Shown: piece after piece, positions 56,291 through 64,000 of the stretch
How positions within the stretch are numbered: position 1 is the stretch's first letter
Layout of the letters: the number at the start of each line of letters is the position of its first letter
NCBI RefSeq assembly: GCF_030272615.1
Contig: NC_081408.1
Span: forward strand, 610,457,673-610,521,672
Length of the DNA: 64,000 nt
Source: Cryptomeria japonica
Taxonomy: Eukaryota; Streptophyta; Pinopsida; Cupressales; Cupressaceae
Direction: 5' to 3'
The notes under the pieces: model-generated
Seen by the model: only the letters and a program-made list of their open reading frames with translations
Told to the model about the DNA's origin: nothing
Databases searched by the model: none
Position numbers and translations under genes: made by a program

Positions 56291-57354
56291 CGTGTAAATA
56301 TTCTCACCCAAACAATATGGTTTAAGACTAGGATAAATTTGATGAACATGCTAGAGAAACAATCATGTTGATCAAGTTATCTGTGATGGATGAAATGCTT
56401 CTTGAAGTCCATTCAAGGACGAATTCAACTGACATTTGGAAGTTGTCGTCATTTTTATGACATCCTTGGTCCATCAGTGAGAATTGATTAGAGATATGTT
56501 CCATGGACCAACATGTTGTGACGTTTTCACACATCACCCCATTGCAAATGGGGACCCCCTACTTTTTAGGTCCTTTTGGTCTTTTGGTTTTTGTTTTTTG
56601 GATCTTTTTGCAGCAATTCCTTTGGTCTCCCTTGCTTGCAACTTGCTTGCAAGTGTTTTGATGAAATTTGATCAAGTCTGCAAGTCATTTGAGCGAATTT
56701 GGCTAAGTCTGGAATTCGTTTGGTCCATTTTAGGGGTTTTCCCTTTAGACTTAGATTCGAGGACTTTTCCTTAGGGGTTTGAAAAACTAAACATTGCGTT
56801 GGAATTAGGACCCTTCAATGAAGCTACCAGTGAAATTTGAGCGAATTCTAAGCAACTTTCTATTTTTAGAAAGTTCCTATTTTTTATGGAATTTCACTGC
56901 CTCTCGGATTGTCTTTATTTTGCCAAAAATCAAACTTATTATTTTAGCAGTTTCTATTTTTAGTAAGTTTCTGTTTGTAGTAAGTATCATCCTGCCTCGG
57001 TTTGCCCTAATTTTGATGTTTTGAAGTACTTACTATTTTTAGTAAGTCTATTTTTGCTAGGTTTTTCACAAGCAGGGGTCCCAACACTGAAGACTGAACA
57101 TTCCTGAAAATCCATTGCTAAATCTAGAAAGTTGAAAAAGCAGACAACTGATAAAAAATGGCTGTTTGGATTCTTTCTTGAAGTGGAAAAAGCATGAAAA
57201 TCAGTCCAAGGCAGAGCAATCTACATCAAATCCAAAATTGGCATCCAAATTTGGAAAAAGGTGAAAAATGGCTAAGTAAGGGAAGAAAATCAAGAATATC
57301 CTTAACCTTGGATGTATCCCAAAAGTAGATGGGCGCTAGATAGGGGTCAGGGGT

Positions 57355-58169
57355 CTCGGAGGAATTTTCCTTCCGAGACTAAATTTCCCCACAACATGAA
57401 ATCCACGCACAAGCATGGAGGATGGGCGCCAAATGAAGGTCATGGAGGATTTTTCTTCGAGCAAATTTTTTTCACCTAATGGATTCAACACCCAAGGGTG
57501 GATGTAGGGTGCCAAACTGAGGTTGTGGAGGATTTTTCCTCCAAGGCACAAATTCCTGCACAACATGGTTTTAGCACCCAGGCAAAGGTGGAGAGCTCCA
57601 AATAAATTTTCTTCCCAAAGAGAAAATTACACCCAAGATGAAAAAATTCTTGGAAAAAGTGAAAAAAGTGAAAATTTGATTGTGTTGGAAATTCCTTAGG
57701 ACAAAATTCTAGGAAAGTGAAAAAGTGACTAAGTGTTGGAAATTCCTTCCTTCAGGACAAAATTCTAGGAATGTGAAAAATTGAATAAGTGTTGGAAATT
57801 CTTTCCTTCAGGACAAAATTCTTGGAAAGTGAAAAAATGACCAAGTGTTGGAAATTCCTTCCTTCAAGACAAAATTCTTGGAAAATGTGAAATTTGGCTA
57901 AGGATTGAAGAAATCCCTTTCTTAGGCGTAAAGTAGAATCAAGGTCAAGATTGGGCACCAAAATGAGGTTAAGGAGGAATTTTTCCTCCACATCAATAAT
58001 TCCTTCACCATGGAGAAAATGTTGCCTACAAAAGGAAGAATAGCAAGTGCCAAAACTAGGTGAAGGAGGAATTCTTCGTCCAAGGCACAAAATCCTACAT
58101 ACCATGGATTTAGCACCCAGTTTAGGAGAGGAGCACTGAACAACAAGGGTAAGGAAGGAATTTCCTTCC
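57355..58169 (+). repeat. Six dispersed hairpins of GGAGGA-TTCCTCC type
   Basis: Palindromes at 57355-57377, 57444-57458, 57527-57542, 57974-57990, 58065-58081 and 58153-58169, e.g. GGAGGAATTTTTCCTCC. Each is followed by a similar run (GGCACAAATTCC-type words, then CAACATGG or CACATGG) before the next. Confidence 0.75.
57683..57905 (+). repeat. ~57-bp unit repeated four times
   Basis: GTGTTGGAAATTCCTTCC... AAAATTCTTGGAAAGTG units start near 57683, 57732, 57789 and 57846. Confidence 0.85.
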
Positions 58170-59408
58170 ATGTGAAATTCCTCCACGTGAAGAAACTGGC
58201 ATTGGAAGAGGGGCATGGAAATCCCAGTCAAGGAAGAAATCAAAATTGGCCAAGTGAGAGAAGTCTTCTCTCTCCTGAATTTCGGAGCTAAAAATGAAAA
58301 ATTCCTAAAAAATAGGAAAAGTGAAAAATTGATCAAGAATCTCCCTTAGGACATGATGAATTCAAAAAGCACAAAAATTTCCTTCCTCAAGGAACAAATT
58401 TCCAAAATTTCTTCTCCAGTTCCAAAATGTGCCCAAGGTTGGAAGCAAGACGTGAAAATCAAGGTTTAGGAAGAAAACTTCAAGAATTCAAAAAATTCCT
58501 TCGAGAAGAAATGTGCTCAAGGTGAAGAATTTCAAGGCACAAAGAAAACTGGCCAAGTGAGAGAATTTTCTTTATCTAGGACTCATGTTGATAAAATTCC
58601 TTAGGCGTGGAAGAAGTGGTCAGTTGATTGAAAAACCTCCCTACAAGACGAAGCGTGCACAAAAATTTTCCTTAGGGGCAAAATTCTTTGTGGAAAGATT
58701 TTCTCTCTCCAAAATTTCCAGGCATTCAAGAATCCTTCAGAAGCATAAAAGAATATGATATTGCTATCAGGGTTCAACTATGTAGTTTTTGAGTCAAACT
58801 CAAATATACTTAAAATACTTTTAGCAGCAGAAAAGATTGTTAAAATACTTTTATAAGCAGAAAAGATTGTTAAAATACTTTCAAGGCAGGAAAATCTTCC
58901 AAAATGTCTTTTGTGAGCCCGGAATAGAAAGATTCTTGTAAGGGATGAGTTGGTGACATGTAGAGAGAATATTCCGTATTAATGAAGCACAACCAGAAAA
59001 ATTATAAATGATGGCGGGGTCCACTTGCATGGCGAGAATCTATTGAACGCATGGCAACATGGTGGCGCATTCATTACTGGAATATTTGACCAAGTGGCGG
59101 CTGGGTCAATGCATGCTAAGGTAGTGGAGCATCTTTTTGCATGTAGCCGTCACATTTAGGATATGATGGAGCATTTATGGCATTATGGCTGATTTTTGCA
59201 TGGAAGAATATTTAGTACACATTAGGCAAATTTGAAAGAAGTGGTGCATTTAATGCACAATAGATGCTATTTTTGGCAAGAATGTAATTAATTGTAAGAA
59301 GGCATGATGGGCATTTAATTTTTTATTCCCACCTTGTTGCATCATGTGTGTGGAATCTTTTGGGTCAAACCCTAATTAGGGTTTACATGTAATCAGGGCT
59401 AGAGGCCT

Positions 59409-59416
59409 ATATAAGG
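59409..59416 (+). promoter_or_regulatory. TATA box of the second long LTR
   Basis: GCCTATATAAGGGGG, about 800 bases before the LTR end. The stretch after it would be R-U5. Confidence 0.5.
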
Positions 59417-60417
59417 GGGTGAACCCTTCATTTGTAAAGCAGGGAGATTTGTATGAAATTGTTGCGATAAGTTATTGAGATAATAACAATGATACATTGT
59501 TCTTTGATGATGTTCACTTAAGTTATTTTTCAAAACTTGCATGGTTTCACCTTCCTCACTTAGAGTAATTGTGCTTTGATTTCAATGGCGAATGTAATGG
59601 TGTTTGATGAATTTCATGGTTCATACTTTTTGCATCTTGTTGATTATAAGTTGCAATGTAAAGTTAGCCCAAGCCACTAAATTTGTGCTAAGTTCGATTG
59701 TGGATAGTTGTTTGGATTGCGTCGTTTTGGGTATTCAAATGTAATTTCTTGATGTGAAAATCCTTCAACATCCTTGGAAGATTGCACCAGTTCTTGTGGA
59801 GTTATAGTTAATCTTGGAGAAGTAGAACTTGGTTTATTTGGAATTCGTCTAAAAGAACACTATCTATTGATATCACTGCCCTTAGGAGTAGATTTAGATC
59901 CTTCTAACCCTTTCTCCTTTAATTTCAGCTCATTCCAATTCATTTCATTTGAAGCAGAAGCATCGCAAAATTGCTATATCCGATGATGATGTTCCAGCCA
60001 CAGCAAAGAAGTGAAAGAATGATTCAAACGTAAGTCCCCTTGGATTACCAGTCAACATCAAATCAACTAAGTCACGTCCATTGCATAATCAGAAACTTGG
60101 AGTCAATTGTTTGAACTTATTGCAATCTTAGCATACTATTGAACTTTGATCAAGAGAGAGTAAAGTGACCGTTGGAAAACTTTATTCTGTGTTTCGTGGT
60201 CACAAAACGTACGTCAACAAAGCGCTGTCCCAGTTGATCAAGGATAGGGCCAATGGTCATGAAGTATTAAGTGTTGTCTTGTCGGGAGGCAAGTTTCCCA
60301 ATTCTTCCCTTCATGACCCCATAATCTAAAAATCCACGAAATCCCAAATTCTTCCCTTCATGACCCCGAAATCTCGGAATCCTAGGTTTCCCAAGTCTTT
60401 CCCTTCATGACCTCAGA

Positions 60418-61119
60418 ATTGTTACAAGATTCGGTGTCCCCTCCACCATCATATCAGATAATGCCAGGGAATTTGTTGGAACCCAAATCAATTCTTGTGC
60501 AGCTAAGCATGGCATATACTTAAAGACATCATCCAATTATTACCCTCAGAGTAATGACTTAGTTGAATCTTCCAACAAAAACCTCATGAGGATAATCAAA
60601 AGGACAATTGAAGACAATCAGAGGTCTTGGCATACTAGGTTGAGGATAGCCTTATGGGCTGACGGGATCACACCCAAGAGGGCAATTGGTAACTCCCCTT
60701 TCATGCTGATATATGGGAAGGAAGCAAGACTCCCATCTTCACTGGAGTTACCCTCCCTTGAACTAGCACATCAGTTAGAATTGATAGAGAATGATGCCAT
60801 GGCAGTAAGACTAGCTGAGCTAATAGAGTTGGAGGAGGTTAGAGGTAAAGCTATGCATATGCTTGAGGATCATCAAGAACATGTCGAAAGAAGTTTTGAC
60901 AAAAAGGCTACTAATAGGGTTTTCAAAGAGGGAGATCTAGTTCTCACGTGGGATACAGACAAAGCCAAAGCCAAGCGACACTCCAAATTTGATGCTATCT
61001 GGAGTGGTCCATATGTCATCACCAGTTGCAAGGAGGCCAATACATTTCATCTCTCCAAGCTTGATGGTGAAGTTCTTACAATCCCAGTGAATGGGATTCA
61101 TCTGAAGCCTTGCTTCTAA
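60418..61119 (+). pseudogene. Gypsy-H integrase, C-terminal part
   Basis: Begins inside the integrase core: TRFGVPSTIISDNAREFVG carries the second Asp, and a LVESSNKNL block the Glu (NDLVES where GQAES is usual). The open frame 60586-61119 goes on with RSWHTRLRIALWADG, SPFMLIYGKEARLP, and FKEGDLVLTWDTDKAKA, with an SGPYVI motif near the end, and stops TAA after HLKPCF. The first Asp and the zinc finger are deleted. No chromodomain. A Tat/Athila-like relative is likely. Confidence 0.85.
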
Positions 61120-61350
61120 AGAGGGTCTTGATGACAATGTAAATATTAGATTAGTGGTTGTTTTGCTTACATAAGTGCTTTTGCACTTGCTGCATTCTCC
61201 TTAAGAGGGTGTGTGCTCTAGTTTCTAGCTTCCCTCCAAGTGATGGCATGCACATGTTTTGGGTCCTTCCAGTGACTCAGTGCCCAATGGATGCTTAAGG
61301 CGTATGGATTCCATGCTTAGCAAACAAGCATCCCACATAGGTCACCAAAA
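61120..61350 (+). other. Gypsy-H 3' untranslated region
   Basis: Between the pol stop and the 3' LTR; no coding content and no strong purine tract (GGTCACCAAAA directly before the LTR). Confidence 0.5.
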
Positions 61351-63053
61351 TGTTGTCATTTTTATGACATCCTTGGTCCATTAGTGAGAACCCATCAAAG
61401 ATATGTTCCATGGACCAGCGCTGTCCCAGTTGATCAAGGATAGGGCCAATGGTCATGAAGTGTTAAGGTGTTGTCTTGTCGGGAGGCAAGTTTCCCAATT
61501 CTTCTCTTCATGACCGTGGAATCCTAGGTTTCGCAAATTCTTCCCTTCATGACCTCGGAATCCCGGAATCCCAGGTTTCCCAAGTCTTTCCCTTAATGAC
61601 CCCAGAATCCCAAAATCTTCCCAAGTCTTTCCCTTCATTTTCCTGGAATCTCAGATTTCCATGTCTCCCAATTCTTCCCTTCACGACCCCAGAATCCTGG
61701 AATCCTAGGTTTCCCAAATCCTTCCCTTCATGACCTTGGAATCTCGGAATCCTAGGTTTTCCAAGTCTTTCCCTTCATGACCCCGAAATCTTGGAATCCC
61801 ATGTTTCCCAAGTCTTTCCCTTCATGACCTCGGAATCCTAGGTTTCCCAAGTCTTTCCCTTCATGACCCTAGAATCTTAGGTTTCCCAATTCTTCCCTTC
61901 ATGACCCCGAAATCTTGGAATCCCAACTTTCCCAAGTCTTTCCCTTCATGACCTTGGAATCCCTAAATTCTCGGTTTCCCAAGTCTTTCCCTTCATGACC
62001 TCGGAATCCCCGGTTTCTGACTTCCGACTTCCGACTTCTGACTTCCAACTCCTGATGACTTGCAACACTTTCAAATGACGTGATCAACACTCAAGGCTCT
62101 TAATGCTCCACCAACCCTTGCGACTTGTCTACTTTCTTTCATGGAGCTACAGGGGTGCATTTAATGTTTTTTGTAGAATGGCCATCGTGTGGAGTATAGG
62201 GCCATGTTCATTTATGGTTACTCAATGATCCACCTTCTAGAAGTACTTTCTTCTTGGGATTGCCTTGTCAAGGTATGGCCAGGTTGTTGCTTGCACGCAC
62301 ACCATGCCAAGTTTGCGCATTTCCCTGCCTTCCCTAATTGACATCCCTCTACACACACAAGGGTCGAAGCTTCTCTTCCTTGACCATTGGTCTCTTCTCT
62401 GCGACAACTTGCTATATAGAGGCTGTTAAGCCTCATTGTAAAGGGTTCTCTTCCTGTTGGCTTGGAGCTATTCTTTTCTCTTTCACTTCTCTTCAAGACT
62501 TGTATTTCTTGCATTTCTGCAACTATAAGTTTGGCCATTGGCCTTCGAATGAACTGAAATTATCTTTCTTGCTTCCCTTCAACTTATGCATGTTGTGTAT
62601 GTTTCCTTACCTTCATTATAAGTGTATGTTTTGTGGATTTTCTCTCATGTATATGGTGTGTTAACTTGTTTCTGAATGCGACTTGTGGGAAACCTTCTCC
62701 CCTCTTGACATTCAACAAATTCTAACCTCCATACATTTGTTTGGGGCCATTCATGCAACTAAATTTTGTGCATCTCCTGGGTATTTCAATTGATTCTTTG
62801 TATCTTGGTGCATCACCTCCTTTCATTTTTTGCATTTCTTTCTTCCCTTTTCCTCAGCAAGCTGTTAGGGTAGGTTTAGAAGTAGAATTTGGAGTGTTGA
62901 GTTGGTTCAACACCTGCACTTGGATTGAGAAGGAAGCTGGCCTTCTTCGGAGATTCAACCCCCTTGCGCAAGGTCCCACACTTCTGGTTGTTTCCATGTT
63001 TCACAAGGTTGCTGAGTTGATAGCTCAACAAGGGCACAAACTTTTGTGACATC
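61351..63053 (+). repeat. Gypsy-H 3' LTR (~1.7 kb)
   Basis: Starts TGTTGTCATTTTTATG; its first ~270 bp match 56444-56513 plus 60220-60417. Contains the minisatellite 61490-62030 and a TATA-like CTATATAGAGGC near 62411. It ends near TGACATCG (63053). Open frames 62338-62664 and 62741-63049 show no known domain. Confidence 0.75.
61490..62030 (+). repeat. Minisatellite in Gypsy-H LTR
   Basis: More than ten copies of a 35-55-bp unit built from TTTCCCAAGTCTTTCCCTTC, ATGACC(C/T)CGGAATC and CCTAGG. A shorter run is in the 5' LTR piece at 60290-60417. Confidence 0.9.
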
Positions 63054-63780
63054 GGAAGCATTTGTGAGATTTACATGAGACTTCATAGAGCCTTTTTTTT
63101 TGAAGAATATGCTATTTTTTATCACAATGGTTGGGAAATTGTCCTAGTAGGAGCATTTACTCAAGATCAAGGACATCTGAGATTAGTTATTAGCTATTGG
63201 CAGAAAAATGGAAGTGGTCATGGTGGTACTCATGTTGAAAAGCTACCATGTGCTTATAAACATTTTATTAAGAGACTCAATATCACCTCTACGAAGTCTG
63301 ACTTGAAGTTTGAAGAACTATGCAATAAGCACTTACAATAGGACATATATATGACACAATCCAATAGGAGTGATATAGAGGGTGCATAATAGGCATTTGT
63401 AACGAAAGACAATGCCAAAGACAATGGTTACAAGAGGAAGGAGAAGACAACAATGATGATGCATCAAAGAACTTGAAGAACATCACATATCATTATTGTG
63501 GTAAGATGGGTTATATGAAGAAGTATTGTAGAAAAATGGTTGGCTGATTTAAAATTCAACTAGAAATGGCCTCAAAAAAAGTATCATATCATAGAGCATT
63601 TAAAGGAGTCAAACTTCTATGCATTTATGGTCAAAAGACCAACATATCAATCTGAGTGATTTGCTTGGTACATAGATTCAGGAGAATCACGTCACTTCAA
63701 CACTAGCAAGATTGATTCATGGAGTACCTTACTTTGATATAGTGACCTTTGGTGGTGGGGAGTGTGTTGTTATGTGGCAT
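63054..63780 (+). pseudogene. Copia-E gag end and protease start
   Basis: LPCAYKHFIKRLNITSTKSD and LKFEELCNKHLQ (63246-63341) match the Copia-C gag. The zinc knuckle near 63495 is decayed (HYCGKMGYMKKYC: a Cys and the His lost), and TGA follows. The protease WYIDSGESRHFNTS is at 63665. DNA before 63246 matches the Copia-C gag in shifted frames from the Gypsy-H junction on. 63781-64000 shows nothing further. Confidence 0.8.
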
Positions 63781-64000
63781 TTGATAATGCTATTGGGATT
63801 AAATTTTGGTTACTTTGTTAGCCACATTTTCCCCTCAAATCAATTGACGAGGGAGTGCAGGGGGACTCTAGGGCAGTGCCCCTGAAGCAAAAGTTGCCCA
63901 TTATTTAATAAAGGAGTTGGCTATTATTTTTGGATGGAAACCGACCTTTGCAAACCACCAAAAAAGACTTGATAAATAAGTGGCTTTGGAATATGAAAAA

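Larger units (their letters stand above)
56514..60219 (+). mobile_element. Second long solo LTR (3.7 kb), + strand
   Basis: Starts TGTTGTGACGTTTTCACAC (same as the minus strand of 8278-11730) and ends ACGTCAACA at 60219. The Gypsy-H LTR reads CATGGACCA before and GCGCTGTCCC after, matching 61413-61425 of the 3' LTR, so an insertion is clear, though a clean TSD is not. TATATAAG at 59409-59416. No coding region. Open frames inside (57336-58336) follow its repeats. Confidence 0.75.
56444..63053 (+). mobile_element. Gypsy-H: internally deleted Gypsy element
   Basis: The LTR starts TGTCGTCATTTTTATGACAT at 56444 and TGTTGTCATTTTTATGACAT at 61351. The 5' LTR is cut by a solo LTR (56514-60219), resumes at 60220 and runs only to about 60417, where sequence jumps into the integrase. 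So the rest of the 5' LTR, primer site, gag, protease and RT are deleted. The 3' LTR is 61351-63053. Flanks GAAGT (56439-56443) and GAAGC (63054-63058) are a likely TSD with one change. The Copia-E gag reads on across the two flanks. Confidence 0.8.
54064..64000 (+). mobile_element. Copia-E: decayed Copia of the Copia-C type, split by Gypsy-H
   Basis: Gag sequence of the Copia-C type (AGCCAAAGATT...GGTAAAAATTACAATACATGG, matching SQKFNGHNYNTWK) occurs from 55108, is cut at 56443 and resumes at 63054. The protease motif WYIDSGESRHF follows at 63665. The rest lies beyond the window. Stops and frameshifts throughout. Confidence 0.75.

Noticed and set aside
62338-63049. ORFs of 108 and 102 codons in the last Gypsy-H LTR
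   Set aside because: Inside the LTR, no homology that I recognise, composition as in the flanks.

Overview
This window looks like a gene-poor intergenic region of a large plant nuclear genome, most likely a gymnosperm or another giant plant genome. The grounds are nested plant-type Ty1/Copia and Ty3/Gypsy LTR retrotransposons, initiator-tRNA and tRNA-Asp type primer sites, a plant-only MIF (mini zinc finger) gene, and introns with plant-type GT/AG borders. The species cannot be named from the sequence. I see no tRNA, rRNA, CRISPR array or bacterial-type operon.

Layout. 1-898: last exons of a leucine-rich-repeat (LRR) protein gene on +. 1495-7727: Copia-A (+), complete with LTRs and target-site duplication (TSD) TATGG, coding region decayed. 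8255-19165: chromovirus Gypsy-D (+). A 3.45-kb reverse solo LTR (8278-11730) interrupts its 5' LTR, its 3' end is folded into an inverted duplication, and the whole is flanked by a 360-bp direct duplication (7891-8250 / 19166-19525). 22.06-22.66 kb: hAT transposase remnant (-). 22.7-24.4 kb: an orphan LTR plus primer site. 24.66-26.17 kb: a long fold-back structure. 26505-32733: Copia-B (-), TSD ATCAA, decayed. 33.57-35.09 kb: a truncated second copy of the LRR gene's 3' end, then an LRR exon of a further copy. 37597-53296: Copia-C (+), split in its reverse-transcriptase region by the younger Gypsy-G (-, 42105-52525, TSD CCCAA, LTRs differing at 4 of 278 positions). 54.06-64.0 kb: decayed Copia-E (+), whose gag is split by Gypsy-H (56444-63053), whose 5' LTR is split by a second long solo LTR (56514-60219).

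The most notable element is Gypsy-G. Besides gag, protease and RT-RNaseH-integrase it has a small ORF upstream of gag, a long additional ORF downstream of pol, and, antisense between pol and that ORF, an apparently intact MIF gene with its own TATA box: a host developmental regulator carried inside a retrotransposon. The second notable item is Gypsy-D, whose LTR promoter has three perfect heat-shock elements at an exact 65-bp spacing just upstream of the TATA box, repeated in all three LTR copies. The two long solo LTRs each carry arrays of dispersed hairpins, and the Copia-A LTR carries a palindrome array.

The genes do not form one pathway: host content is the LRR gene family and the captured MIF. 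Insertion order can be read from nesting: LRR locus and Copia-E oldest, Copia-C and Gypsy-H next, Gypsy-G and the solo LTRs later. All family names are by eye from motifs; no database search was run.
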